The notes beneath the pieces were generated by a model. The model had not been told where the DNA came from. It saw only the letters and a program-made list of their open reading frames with translations, and ran no database searches. Below, in pieces: positions 16,256 through 25,713 of a DNA stretch of 51,772 nucleotides. The position numbers and the translations under genes were made by a program. The DNA lies in assembly GCA_029887795.1 (NCBI GenBank), contig JARXPE010000007.1:1-51772 (forward strand), given 5' to 3'. The DNA is from Thermoproteota archaeon. Its GTDB lineage: Archaea; Thermoproteota; Methanomethylicia; Methanomethylicales; Methanomethylicaceae. Position 1 is the first letter of the stretch; every line of letters starts with the position of its first letter.

Positions 16256-16885
16256 TCACCCCTTCAACCTGTCCATGGCTCTCTCTATACTTCCCCTTAT
16301 CAGCCTTCCATGATGCGCCAAGGTCACGTCCGCCCTCGTCTCCTCCACCTGCTTTCTTATCATGTCGACCCTCCTCCTCAGGTTCGGAACAACCGCCCTA
16401 GGGTAGTCCAGCCCCTTCAGCGAGACGTAGACCTCCTCCATGGCCTTGAGCATCCTCTCAGCCTCCTCAATGTTGTCCCTCCTGAGCGAGTCCAAGGCGT
16501 ACCTCCTCATCTCCCCCACTGCGTCCGCAAGCCCCGCAATGTAAGCCTCCGCGGGCACCCCGACATCCTCAGGCTTTGGGAGGTCCTCGCCTTTCAATAT
16601 CGCCGTCACTATGGAAGCCTCGGCGAACTCCTGCATCGCCTGTGGCAGGGCTCCTAGGTATAGGTACTCGGGCTGATCCCTGCAAACCTCCAGTGAGCTA
16701 TGGAGGGCCTGGCGGGCCGCCTCTAGGTTCTCCATGGCGCTGACGGAGTCGCCCCTATGTATAGCCAAAATCGTGCTACCTGCCCTCCTTATAACCTCCC
16801 TGGAGTATGAGATCAGCCTCTCCCTTCTCTCGTCCTTCAACTTAAGCGTCTTGTTTATCTCGGATATTATCTCTGCGATCTTCAC
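16256..16885 (-). CDS. Translin-family RNA-binding protein
   Basis: A 209-residue all-helical protein like archaeal translin/COG2178: RERLISYSREVIRRAGSTILAIHRGD near the start, the conserved EFAEASIVTAILKGEDLP segment and a GLADAVGEMRRYALDSLRR helix. Eukaryotic translin forms octameric rings with TRAX and processes RNA; archaeal function is little known. The start is taken as GTG 16883-16885 behind GGGGG, overlapping the end of taw1 by 44 nt. A longer frame to 16948 would overlap more. It lies between taw1 and sepS, both concerned with tRNA. Confidence 0.8.
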   Translation of the reverse strand: MKIAEIISEINKTLKLKDERRERLISYSREVIRRAGSTILAIHRGDSVSAMENLEAARQALHSSLEVCRDQPEYLYLGALPQAMQEFAEASIVTAILKGEDLPKPEDVGVPAEAYIAGLADAVGEMRRYALDSLRRDNIEEAERMLKAMEEVYVSLKGLDYPRAVVPNLRRRVDMIRKQVEETRADVTLAHHGRLIRGSIERAMDRLKG

Positions 16886-17822
16886 AAACTTGCCCCCTTT
16901 TGGAAACCCTGCTGAGGAGAGCAACCCTACTCGCGGACACGTCGTCAACTAGGTCGTATCCGGATCTCTTGGCTAACTCGCCAGCGAACTCCACAACCTC
17001 CTCATGGTTGGGCATCGCCTCAGCCCCCAACCTCCATATAGACGACCCTACGTGCATGTAAGCCTTCACCTCGACATACGTGGGGTTGCCCATGTTCAGG
17101 ATCCTTGCATATCCATCTGGGTCCTCCATATTTAACCCCTTCACAAGTGTGATCCTTACCACCGTGGGGCAGGAGAAGCTCCTCAGCATCGACAAAGTCC
17201 TCATCAAAGCCTCCCAACTGCCATTCGTAGTGGGTCTGCAGACCCGCTTGTAAACCTCCTCAGACGGCGCGCTCACCGAGACGTATAGCTGTGTGGGCTC
17301 CCTCAGACCCTCCAGCGCCCTAGGGTTCGTCCCATTGGTAACTAGAAATGTCGTCATGCCCCTCCTGTGGAACTCCTCGATCAGCTCCGACAGCTTGGAA
17401 TACAGCGTCGGCTCTCCGCTGAGGCTTATCGCCACGTGCCTAGGTCGGATAGCCTCTTCATACTTAGCCTCAGGAACCTTTGGGTTCCCCTTGTAGCCGC
17501 TCAGCGCCCTCCTATGAGCTTCAATCGCCCCATCCACTATCTCCTTGGGCTCGTCCTCCGCTGGTATCCTGCCGCCCGCCCATTCAAACCCTCTCTCCCC
17601 TGGCAGCGGTCTCCAGCAGTACACGCACCTGTTGGTGCAGTAAACCAACGCCGGGCTCATCTGGAGGCACCTGTGCGTCTCGATGCCGTAGAACTTCCCC
17701 TTGTAGCAGATTTTTCCCTCGGTCAGCGCCTTCCTTACCCAATGGCAAGTCTTTACCCCTGAGTGCCTGCCAACTATCTGGTAACCCTGTGCCCTAAGCG
17801 TCCTGAAAGGCTCGTCTACCAA
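16842..17822 (-). CDS. taw1: tRNA 4-demethylwyosine synthase
   Basis: A 326-residue radical SAM enzyme that builds the tricyclic base imG-14 at position 37 of tRNA-Phe from N1-methylguanosine and pyruvate. It has the radical SAM triad CTNRCVYCWRPLPGERGF (CX3CX2C) plus further N-terminal cysteines (TCHW, ICYKGKFYGI, HRCLQMSP) for a second cluster, then AISLSGEPTLYSKLSELIEEFH and FLVTNGTNP. Start TTG 17820-17822 is 12 nt after the stop of the upstream proteasome subunit. With translin and sepS it forms a probable operon. Confidence 0.92.
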   Translation of the reverse strand: MVDEPFRTLRAQGYQIVGRHSGVKTCHWVRKALTEGKICYKGKFYGIETHRCLQMSPALVYCTNRCVYCWRPLPGERGFEWAGGRIPAEDEPKEIVDGAIEAHRRALSGYKGNPKVPEAKYEEAIRPRHVAISLSGEPTLYSKLSELIEEFHRRGMTTFLVTNGTNPRALEGLREPTQLYVSVSAPSEEVYKRVCRPTTNGSWEALMRTLSMLRSFSCPTVVRITLVKGLNMEDPDGYARILNMGNPTYVEVKAYMHVGSSIWRLGAEAMPNHEEVVEFAGELAKRSGYDLVDDVSASRVALLSRVSKRGQVCEDRRDNIRDKQDA

Positions 17823-17834
17823 AACTACCAGCCA

Positions 17835-18434
17835 CTACTTGGCGGGAAAGAACTCCTCCTTTGCCCCATCCTTGGAGATGACTGCAACGTCTACACCGTC
17901 CCCGGATGCCACGTCCCTGGAGATTGCAGCCCTCACAGCCTTCACCGCCAGCTCCTTGGCTTCGTCGACGCTCATTCCGTCCTTATATCCCTCCTCGATG
18001 ACACTGATCGCCATTGCCCCGCCTGTGCCCAGCGCCGCGAACTTGTCCTCAATCAGCGAACCAAGCTGATCAAGCACGAATAGCCTGTTTCCCTCCTCGT
18101 CCACCCCTCCGACCATAGTCTCAGTGAATACCGGGTAGTACCTCTGCGAGTAGAGTATGTTCGCCAATAGCTTCGCAGCCGACCTGACACTCATCCTCTT
18201 GTGGTAGTCCAACTCGTAGAGCCTGACCTCTGCCCCCAGTCTCCTGAGGATCGCCTGCGCGTCTGATACCAAGCCTGCAAATGCCACGCCGATCCTGTCG
18301 TTTACTAAAAATACCTTCTTACCCGCCTTGCTCATTATCGAGTAACCGTAAGAGATCCTCTTCTCAGAAGCCAGAACAACCCCGTCCTTACACACTATCC
18401 CTACGGTCGTCGCACCTACCGGTGGATATCCCAT
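17835..18434 (-). CDS. psmB: Proteasome beta subunit lacking catalytic Thr1
   Basis: A 199-residue Ntn-fold beta subunit of the 20S proteasome. The usual TTTVG that starts the mature chain reads ATTVG here, so the nucleophile position is Ala. Position 17, normally Asp, is Glu (ASEKR). Lys33 is kept. The pattern resembles the inactive beta type of Crenarchaeota. Other features (GVAFAGLVSDAQ, VGGVDEEGNRLFVLDQLGSLIED, ISRDVASGDGVDVAVI) are intact, so it should still assemble with the active beta at 30.3 kb. ATG 18434 is preferred: the TATA box lies at 18451-18460, too close to an in-frame TTG at 18449. Confidence 0.9.
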   Translation of the reverse strand: MGYPPVGATTVGIVCKDGVVLASEKRISYGYSIMSKAGKKVFLVNDRIGVAFAGLVSDAQAILRRLGAEVRLYELDYHKRMSVRSAAKLLANILYSQRYYPVFTETMVGGVDEEGNRLFVLDQLGSLIEDKFAALGTGGAMAISVIEEGYKDGMSVDEAKELAVKAVRAAISRDVASGDGVDVAVISKDGAKEEFFPAK

Positions 18435-18450
18435 TTGCGCCTCAGGCAAT

Positions 18451-18460
18451 ATTTAAAATC
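18451..18460 (-). promoter_or_regulatory. TATA box of inactive proteasome beta gene
   Basis: TTTTAAATAT on the minus strand is centred about 22-27 nt upstream of the ATG at 18434, so the message is probably leaderless. Confidence 0.45.
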
Positions 18461-18521
18461 CCCCTTCAACATTCAAAGGATGAGTAGCGGATTAAATAAG
18501 CTTTTACTTTGTTGATGACAC

Positions 18522-18758
18522 ATGCCTACCATTAGAGAGACGCTGAACAAGATCAGGTGGACCTTCCCGGAAGGGCTTAAGGGCATAGAGGTAGTTATAG
18601 TCCACAGGGGTGTACCTGGCGATAAGAAGGTTATAAGGGGGGAGGAGATCAAGGACGTTGCCCCTAGGGCGATAATCTGTGATGATGTTGTGATCCCCTA
18701 CCACAGGGTCTTATGTATAAGGAAGGGCGAAGAAATACTGTGGAGGAGACCTCAATGA
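18522..18758 (+). CDS. UPF0248 (DUF504/MJ1316-domain) small protein
   Basis: A 78-residue protein matching UPF0248: VVIVHRGVPGDKKVIRGEEI, then VIPYHRVLCIRKGEEILWRRP at the C terminus. The MJ1316 domain has been proposed to recognise RNA ends and is found fused to RNA-processing enzymes; its role is not proven. Its stop overlaps the start of the NOG1-like GTPase (ATGA at 18755-18758), so translation is coupled. An AAATAAGC box about 27 nt upstream suggests a leaderless transcript. Confidence 0.85.
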   Translation: MPTIRETLNKIRWTFPEGLKGIEVVIVHRGVPGDKKVIRGEEIKDVAPRAIICDDVVIPYHRVLCIRKGEEILWRRPQ

Positions 18759-19780
18759 GGCAGCCTTTCGAGAAAGTACCCACAGTCCTAACCGCAGAGG
18801 AACTAATAAACAAATCCCTCCGTGAGTCCATGGAGGCAGAGGTCTCCATGCCCCAGAAGCTGCCCGCCATAGTCAAGGCGAAGAGGAGGGAGGCTGCCAG
18901 GATCAAAACCGCGGAGAGGATCTCTGCCGGATACCTCGAACGCCTCGTCAAGTCCTTCCCTTCCATAGAGAAGGTTCACCCATTCTACAGAGATGTCTTG
19001 GAGATAACCTTCGGGGTTGCAAACACAAAGTCGCTCCTTGGGCGCATCAGCAGAACCTGTAGGGTTATCAGGGAGATCAGCCGGTCCTCGATCTCCAGCC
19101 TCAAACACGCCTCAACTCCGGGCGAGGCGGCAAGGCTCAGGAGGGTCTTTATGGGGCGCCTATCCTCCCTGATAAGGGAACTCGAGGATGACCTGATCGC
19201 CCTCTCATCCATCAGGGAGAAGATGAAGGACCTGCCAGCCGCAGACCCTGACATGCCTACCGTAATTCTGGCTGGTTATCCCGGGGTTGGGAAGTCCACG
19301 ATCGTGAGGGCAATCTCCTCCGCAAAACCGGAGGTTCGTTCCTACCCATTCACAACCAAGGAAGTGATAATCGGTCACTTCGAAGTTAAAGGCAAGCGAC
19401 TGCAGATTGTTGACACTCCAGGTCTACTCGACAGACCGCTGGAAAAGAGGAGCAAGACCGAAATGCTCGCGATATCCGCCCTAAGTCGCCTTCCTGGGCT
19501 CGTTGCCTTCATAGTCGACGTCTCCGAATCCAACGGCTTTACAATTCAGGACCAGAAATCCCTCTATGATGATCTAAAGAAAACCCTCAGCGCCCATGAA
19601 TTCTTAACTTTCTTCAACAAGACCGACATATCCACGCCCCTGCAGATAGCCACTGCCGAGTCCATATTTGGTTCCTGTACGAAGATGGCAGCAGCCAAAG
19701 GAGAAGGGCTTGAGGAATTCATAAAAGGCGTCTCCGAGGCACTTGAAAAAATCAAGAGCAAAAATTCCAACAGCAATTGA
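18755..19780 (+). CDS. NOG1-like GTPase
   Basis: A 341-residue GTPase of the Obg/NOG1 class, implicated in large ribosomal subunit assembly. Residues 1-150 form a helical domain (FPSIEKVHPFYRDVLEITFGV is typical of NOG1). The G domain follows with P-loop GYPGVGKST, switch RSYPFTTKEVIIGHF, DTPGLLDRP (G3) and FFNKTDI (G4). It lacks the long C-terminal extension of eukaryotic NOG1, as archaeal members do. ATG 18755, overlapping the UPF0248 stop by 4 nt, is chosen over an in-frame start at 18713. Confidence 0.9.
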   Translation: MRQPFEKVPTVLTAEELINKSLRESMEAEVSMPQKLPAIVKAKRREAARIKTAERISAGYLERLVKSFPSIEKVHPFYRDVLEITFGVANTKSLLGRISRTCRVIREISRSSISSLKHASTPGEAARLRRVFMGRLSSLIRELEDDLIALSSIREKMKDLPAADPDMPTVILAGYPGVGKSTIVRAISSAKPEVRSYPFTTKEVIIGHFEVKGKRLQIVDTPGLLDRPLEKRSKTEMLAISALSRLPGLVAFIVDVSESNGFTIQDQKSLYDDLKKTLSAHEFLTFFNKTDISTPLQIATAESIFGSCTKMAAAKGEGLEEFIKGVSEALEKIKSKNSNSN

Positions 19781-19976
19781 ATCTCGAAATCGCAATTAAC
19801 CTTGGCCTCCTACTGATTATAAAAAATCATAATTAAAATAGAACCTATTGACCAGCAACTTCGACAAAAATGGATTCTGGATAATGAATGATGGATAATG
19901 GGTAACAGGAATGGAAAATGAAAGGAAAAAGTAAAGTTTGAGATCTCACAATTACGATTATTTTATGATTTTGTGA
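19781..19976. other. AT-rich convergent intergenic region
   Basis: A 196-base gap between convergent genes (NOG1-like and rtcA). It contains a weak hairpin TGATT-ATAAAA-AATCA near 19815-19832 and a short direct repeat GGATAATG (near 19879 and 19893). No gene or clear terminator was found. Confidence 0.4.
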
Positions 19977-21029
19977 TTAATGTATTCCAGCCCCATCCAC
20001 CCTGAGGGTCGCGGATCCTCCCGGTCCCCTTTCGACCAACCACTTCAGCCCAAGGAACCTTTCAGTGAGCCAGATCATTGTCTCCGCATGCATGGTCAGC
20101 TCGGTCACGCCGATCTCAGACCTTCCCCTCGCCATAGCCATGTAAATGATGAGCATATCCCCGAGGTGCCTGTCTACAGCCATTCCGGTCTTTAGCTCTG
20201 CGAGGAGTTTCTCCGCAGCTTCCCTGCCCACTTCTTCAGCCCTCTTCTCCCTCGCCCCGAGGGCATCCGCTCCTATGTTTGGTCCGCTCTCAACCTCTGC
20301 CCAGAGGGCAACCCCGCTGCCGGGTCCGTCCCCCTCCCCCCTCTCCTCTGCTATCCTAACGTCCTCAAGCCCTGTTTCCCTGATTATGCGGACAGCTGAG
20401 GAAGCCTGTCTGCTCGCCACATGTGCCGGCAGACTTGTGCAGTGTGAAATCCCCCTCACAGCCAGCACCCTTCCCCTCTTCACTGCCACGATTGGTGACA
20501 ATGGCTTGGCGGGTCTGACCGCAAAGACAACCCTCCCTCCCCCTCTTGGATAATGCCCCCTCCTAAGCAACTCCACAGCACAATCCAAGCCCATACTCCT
20601 GAATGCGTCAATTGCCACATACCTGAAATAATCCACGGTCGGGCTCCATGGCACGTCCGTGCCCCCAATTATCGTAACCTCTGAGGTACCTTTGGCAAAG
20701 GAAAGTATTGGCAGGAGCGTCTGCATAACTAGGGTCACGCTGCCGGCGGTCTTTATGTCGAAAAGGTACCTCCCTGCCTTGATCTCCTTGGGCTCAAAAT
20801 ACACTTCTGTGCTTCCTATGGAAAGACCTTGCACAAGAGCGCCAGACACCTCTGCAGCTGCCTTCAACGCAGTCATGTGCTGCGGCTGCAGACCTGGCTT
20901 CGGCCTCTTCCCCCTTACGTTGAATACCCTTATGGGGCTGCCCGTCAGGCACGAGAGCGCCACAGCACTCCTGAGGAGTTGCCCTCCGCCCTCGCCATAA
21001 GAGCCGTCTAACTCCAGCACTGCGGGCAT
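19977..21029 (-). CDS. rtcA: RNA 3'-terminal phosphate cyclase
   Basis: A 350-residue enzyme that converts RNA 3'-phosphates to 2',3'-cyclic phosphates through a histidine-AMP intermediate. Signatures are LELDGSYGEGGGQLLRSAVALS at the start, RPKPGLQPQHMTA, the glycine-rich RRGHYPRGGGRV and DRHLGDMLIIYMA with H288 matching the adenylated histidine. The length is normal. It stands alone on the minus strand, divergent from ogt by a short gap that holds an AAAAATTTAAC box. Confidence 0.94.
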   Translation of the reverse strand: MPAVLELDGSYGEGGGQLLRSAVALSCLTGSPIRVFNVRGKRPKPGLQPQHMTALKAAAEVSGALVQGLSIGSTEVYFEPKEIKAGRYLFDIKTAGSVTLVMQTLLPILSFAKGTSEVTIIGGTDVPWSPTVDYFRYVAIDAFRSMGLDCAVELLRRGHYPRGGGRVVFAVRPAKPLSPIVAVKRGRVLAVRGISHCTSLPAHVASRQASSAVRIIRETGLEDVRIAEERGEGDGPGSGVALWAEVESGPNIGADALGAREKRAEEVGREAAEKLLAELKTGMAVDRHLGDMLIIYMAMARGRSEIGVTELTMHAETMIWLTERFLGLKWLVERGPGGSATLRVDGAGIH

Positions 21030-21112
21030 GGGTTAATCTTTTCTATGTGAAAAATTTAACTCTATTGGCGAAAAAGCCCATTCTGGGGCAGCCAAAAGAG
21101 ACTGTGACCAAG

Positions 21113-22199
<1,087 letters not shown>

Positions 22200-22295
22200 C
22201 TATCCACCCTCCGCCCACGCCAGTAAATAGTATACCCTCCATGGCTTTAACACTGTCGCCTTAAATACTTCCTCCGAGACCCGCCTCCTCAAGGA

Positions 22296-23057
22296 TCACA
22301 ATATCGCGAAGCGCCCTCCCACGCTCAATCCTGTCAACTCCTTCGCGCTCCCCTCTCTGATGGAGATCTCGTAGTGCCCACTGCTCCCCTTTATAATGAG
22401 GATCTCTCCTTCCCTCCCCTCCGAGTAAGTCCTCACATACCTCGCCCTGAAACTTTTGCCTCGGATCTTGATCACACACTCATCTTTGGGCTCTAGGTCG
22501 CCCTCCTTGAGACTCGTTACCAGGTTTCCAAAACGGTCCACGAATACAACCTCCCCTTCAGCCCTTCCCTTACCAACGACCCTGAAGAACTCTAAATCTA
22601 TGATTTTTTCGATCCTCCCTCCAACCTCCGCAAACTCGCCTCCCTTCGCCAGGAAGGCGGCGACTGGTGCAAAGACATCCCTGCCGTGGAAGGTTCCAGA
22701 GACTTCTTCCAATAACAACCTCCTATTAGAGATCTCCCTGACCTCCACCACGCCGTCATCCTTTGCGGCTGGCATCAAGACACCATTGTCAGGTCCCACA
22801 AAGTAGTAGTTTCTGCTCCTCACCGCAATTGCCATCCTGTCTGAACCAACCCCAGGGTCGACAACTGCCACGTGCACAGTTCCCGCGGGGAAGTACTTAT
22901 ACGATGAGTAGAGGACGAAGGCGCCGCCCTTAACATCAAAAGGCTGGACATCGGTTCCCAAGTCTATGACCTCGACACTGGGCGCGATCCTCTTTATAAC
23001 CCCTTTCATAATACCCACATAATGCCCACCGAAATCTGTGGTGAGTGTGACTATCAT
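22296..23057 (-). CDS. SAM hydroxide adenosyltransferase (DUF62 family)
   Basis: A 253-residue member of the S-adenosylmethionine hydrolase (adenosine-forming)/fluorinase-chlorinase superfamily. Key elements are LTTDFGGHYVGIMKGVI, VHVAVVDPGVGSDR, FVGPDNGVLMP, GTFHGRDVFAPVAAFLA and VVFVDRFGNLVTSL. The archaeal enzymes split SAM into adenosine and methionine using water; the physiological role is unclear. ATG 23057 lies about 23 nt from a TATATAAT box, giving a leaderless message; a GTG three codons upstream is also open. Confidence 0.9.
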   Translation of the reverse strand: MIVTLTTDFGGHYVGIMKGVIKRIAPSVEVIDLGTDVQPFDVKGGAFVLYSSYKYFPAGTVHVAVVDPGVGSDRMAIAVRSRNYYFVGPDNGVLMPAAKDDGVVEVREISNRRLLLEEVSGTFHGRDVFAPVAAFLAKGGEFAEVGGRIEKIIDLEFFRVVGKGRAEGEVVFVDRFGNLVTSLKEGDLEPKDECVIKIRGKSFRARYVRTYSEGREGEILIIKGSSGHYEISIREGSAKELTGLSVGGRFAIL

Positions 23058-23076
23058 CGTCTTCACCGGAGAAATC

Positions 23077-23084
23077 TATATAAT
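23077..23084. promoter_or_regulatory. Shared TATA box of divergent SAM-hydroxide and aminotransferase genes
   Basis: TATATAAT is centred about 24 nt from the ATG at 23057 (minus) and about 28 nt before the GTG at 23109 (plus). One box can therefore drive both genes with leaderless transcripts. Confidence 0.5.
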
Positions 23085-23108
23085 CTCCTTAAGTAATCTC
23101 ATACCGAG

Positions 23109-24269
23109 GTGCCTTATTTGAGTCTACCTCAGCTCATAATGCTCCCTGGTCCAACCAACGTCCCCCCACGGGTCTACTCTGCGATGTGCAGACCAATGAT
23201 AAATCACAGGGGGGCGGAATTCCACGAGATATTTGCACGGTTACTTGAGAATGCCAAGAAGGTATTCCAGACCGAAAACGACCTTTTTGTTCTCACCTCC
23301 TCTGGAACCGGAGGAGTGGAGTGCGCCGCAAGTAACATCTTGCTGCCTGGCGAGGAGGTTCTCGTTCCAGTCTTCGGGACATTCAGCGAGAGGTTGGCAG
23401 ACGCCTTCAAGGTCTACGGGGTAAACGTCGTAGAAATGAAGATAGACTTGGGAAAGACCCCTACCAAAGAAGCCATTGCCTCCGCCATCGACAGCAACCC
23501 CAATATAAAGGCGGTGGCGGTGGTGTACAACGAGACCTCGACCGGGACGACGGTGAGGGACCTGCCCGAGATCGGCAGGATCGTCAAAGACCGTGGTCTC
23601 CTCTTTATAGTGGACGCCATATCAGTTTTAGGTGGGGACGACCTGCCCACAGACAAATGGGGCATCGACGTATGCATCACGGCAACCCAGAAGTGCCTCG
23701 CCACGCCGCCAGGATTGGCGCTCATATCCGTGAGCAAAGAGGCCTGGAGAATGATCGAGAGGGCAAAGCCTAGGACTGAGTACTTCGACCTCATAAAATA
23801 CCGGAAGTTTAGGGACGAGAAGAAGGAGACACCATTCACGCCGGCGGTCAACCTGATCTTCGCCCTGGACGAGGCTCTCCAGATGATCCTCGAATACGGA
23901 CTCGAAAGATGGATAGGTCGGCACAAAAAAGCCTCCAGAGCCTATTACTCTGCTTTCTCCGCCCTGGGTCTATCATTCTTCGCCGAGGAGAGGAGCAGGT
24001 CAAACGTGGTGATCGCCGTGAACACGCCAAAAGGTGTTGCTTCCAAGGATCTTAGGGAAATAATGCGCAAGAAGTACGGTGTCGTCGTGGCCGGCGGATT
24101 CGGCTCACTGAAGGAGTCAATATTCAGGATAGGCAATATGGGAGTGATCACTCCCAAGGAGGTCCTGACCACCATCTCTTCGGTGGAAGCCTCTCTCCAA
24201 GAACTAAACTACCAGATCAATCCTGGGGCTGGTATCAGCGCTGCCCTTCCATTCCTAAAAGAAATTTAG
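23109..24269 (+). CDS. Class V aminotransferase (alanine-glyoxylate / serine-pyruvate type)
   Basis: A 386-residue PLP enzyme. LPGPTNVPPRVYSAM and NHRGAEFHEIF open the sequence as in alanine:glyoxylate and serine:pyruvate aminotransferases. SSGTGGVECAASN binds the cofactor phosphate, FIVDAISVLGGDDLP contains the PLP aspartate, and TATQKCLATPPG contains the Schiff-base lysine. The substrate is uncertain; in archaea related enzymes take part in serine/glycine or phosphoserine metabolism, and a link to sepS (which needs phosphoserine) is only a guess. GTG 23109 is supported by the TATA spacing; ATG 23142 is the alternative. Confidence 0.88.
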   Translation: MPYLSLPQLIMLPGPTNVPPRVYSAMCRPMINHRGAEFHEIFARLLENAKKVFQTENDLFVLTSSGTGGVECAASNILLPGEEVLVPVFGTFSERLADAFKVYGVNVVEMKIDLGKTPTKEAIASAIDSNPNIKAVAVVYNETSTGTTVRDLPEIGRIVKDRGLLFIVDAISVLGGDDLPTDKWGIDVCITATQKCLATPPGLALISVSKEAWRMIERAKPRTEYFDLIKYRKFRDEKKETPFTPAVNLIFALDEALQMILEYGLERWIGRHKKASRAYYSAFSALGLSFFAEERSRSNVVIAVNTPKGVASKDLREIMRKKYGVVVAGGFGSLKESIFRIGNMGVITPKEVLTTISSVEASLQELNYQINPGAGISAALPFLKEI

Positions 24270-24275
24270 CTGAGG

Positions 24276-24324
24276 CCTTTCCGAAAGGGACTTTTTTATA
24301 CTATTCTGATTTTTATACTATTCT
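24276..24324 (+). terminator. Hairpin plus T-tract with tandem repeat after aminotransferase gene
   Basis: CCTTT-CCG-AAAGG (24276-24288) followed by CTTTTTT forms a small intrinsic-terminator-like structure. The T-tract is duplicated: TTTTTATACTATTCT occurs at 24293-24307 and 24310-24324. It ends the plus-strand gene just before the convergent hypD. Confidence 0.5.
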
Positions 24325-24326
24325 AA

Positions 24327-25421
24327 CTATTTTTCGGCATCCTTTGGCCTGAACCTTCTGTACTTGTAAACAATCGAGCACGTGCCTTCGAGGCTTACCA
24401 TACAGGGTCCGATGGGGCGGTTGGGCGTGCACTCCTTACCGAAGAGCGGGCAGTCCTCTGGCTTCATAACACCCTTGAGAACCTCTCCGCACCCGCATCC
24501 CTCTGGCATGTAGTCCTCTGAGGGCACCTCGAGCCCAAACTTGCTGACCACATCAAAGTCCTTAAAGCGCCCCCTGAGCCTAAGTCCTGAGGACTCTATC
24601 CTACCTATCCCCCTCCACCATGCATCCGCCACCTCGAAGACTTCACTTATCGATTTTAAAGCTATTACGTTACCCTCCTCCCTCACCGCCCTAGTATACT
24701 CGTTCTCCACTCCCCACTTATCATCCCTTATCTGCCTAACAACACTCAATATGCCCAACATCACGTCCAAGGGCTCGAAACCCGCCACCACCATCGGCTT
24801 CCGATATTTCTCAGCGAGCCTCCTGTACGGCCTCACACCGATTATGGTGGACACATGCCCAGGGCAGATGAAACCGTCCAGACTCAAGCCAGATTTTAGA
24901 AGAAACTCCATCGCGGGGGGTATCAATTTATGGGTACTGAAGATACTGAAGTTCTCAGGCGGGCCCTTCAATATCTCAACTGCAGCCATTGGCGCTGTAG
25001 TCTCGAACCCTATGGAGAAGTGGACCACCTCCTTGCCCTTCTCCTGCCTTGCTATCCTCACCGCCTCCTCTATCCCGTAAACTAGCCTCACGTCACCGCC
25101 CCTTGTTTTTGCCTCGGAGAGCGAGGTTCTGGTGCCAGGAACCCTAATCACGTCACCAAACGTCGTGACAATTACCCCATCCCTCTGAGAGAGCTCTGCG
25201 ATGAGATCGATCTCGCTCCCTGGGGTGACACAAACAGGACACCCAGGACCTGCTACAACCTCAATATTCTCAGGGAGTAGATCCCTTATCCCAAAGTGTG
25301 TGATTGTCCACTCATGTGTCCCGCAGACGTGCATTATCCTTACACTAATTCCTCTTGACTCCTCCAAGATCCTCTCGGTCACCTTCCTAACAAGCTCCCT
25401 ATCCCTAAACTTCGAGAGCAA
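24327..25421 (-). CDS. hypD: Hydrogenase maturation protein HypD
   Basis: A 364-residue iron-sulfur scaffold that, with HypC, assembles the Fe(CN)2CO unit of [NiFe]-hydrogenases. Conserved cysteines are visible in HVCGTHE (C33), GPGCPVCVTP (C61, C64) and the C-terminal GCGCGEVL...CPLFGKEC...CMVSLEGTCSI cluster-binding region. The length matches the family. It follows hypC after a few bases. Presence of hypCD implies that the host makes [NiFe]-hydrogenase, another nickel enzyme in line with the F430 locus. Confidence 0.95.
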   Translation of the reverse strand: MLSKFRDRELVRKVTERILEESRGISVRIMHVCGTHEWTITHFGIRDLLPENIEVVAGPGCPVCVTPGSEIDLIAELSQRDGVIVTTFGDVIRVPGTRTSLSEAKTRGGDVRLVYGIEEAVRIARQEKGKEVVHFSIGFETTAPMAAVEILKGPPENFSIFSTHKLIPPAMEFLLKSGLSLDGFICPGHVSTIIGVRPYRRLAEKYRKPMVVAGFEPLDVMLGILSVVRQIRDDKWGVENEYTRAVREEGNVIALKSISEVFEVADAWWRGIGRIESSGLRLRGRFKDFDVVSKFGLEVPSEDYMPEGCGCGEVLKGVMKPEDCPLFGKECTPNRPIGPCMVSLEGTCSIVYKYRRFRPKDAEK

Positions 25422-25428
25422 CGCTCAA

Positions 25429-25653
25429 TTACCCCTCTGAGAGAACCTCTTTCCATGCCTTCAGAATTTCTTCTGCCTCGTCCTCCCTGATCTTTGCTAT
25501 TGCATACCCCGTGTGAACGAGGACATAATCCCCCACGCTAACACCCGCGTCTGCAACCAGCGCTAGCGAAGCCTCCCTTCTTACACCGCCCACCTCAATC
25601 TCTGCCCTATCTCCTTCTATCCTCACGACCTTAGCGGGTATCGCTAAGCACAA
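25429..25653 (-). CDS. hypC: Hydrogenase maturation chaperone HypC
   Basis: A 74-residue HypC/HupF chaperone. The TTG at 25651-25653 gives MCLAIPAKVVRIEGDRAEIE, the invariant start in which Cys2, exposed after Met removal, binds the iron centre. An AAGGTG ribosome binding site lies 7 nt upstream. A longer open frame exists but breaks this invariant N terminus, so it is rejected. It precedes hypD by 7 nt and is divergent from the metallophosphoesterase. Confidence 0.93.
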   Translation of the reverse strand: MCLAIPAKVVRIEGDRAEIEVGGVRREASLALVADAGVSVGDYVLVHTGYAIAKIREDEAEEILKAWKEVLSEG

Positions 25654-25713
25654 AAACAAACACCTTAAAAAGCAAAAACCATTATCTCTAAGTAAAACTT
25701 TGTGGTGGTTGCC

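Noticed and set aside
17835-18434. Alanine at position 1 as an alignment artefact
   Set aside because: An ungapped alignment keeps Lys33 and the surrounding motif in register; shifting to the next Thr would need a one-residue deletion before residue 17.
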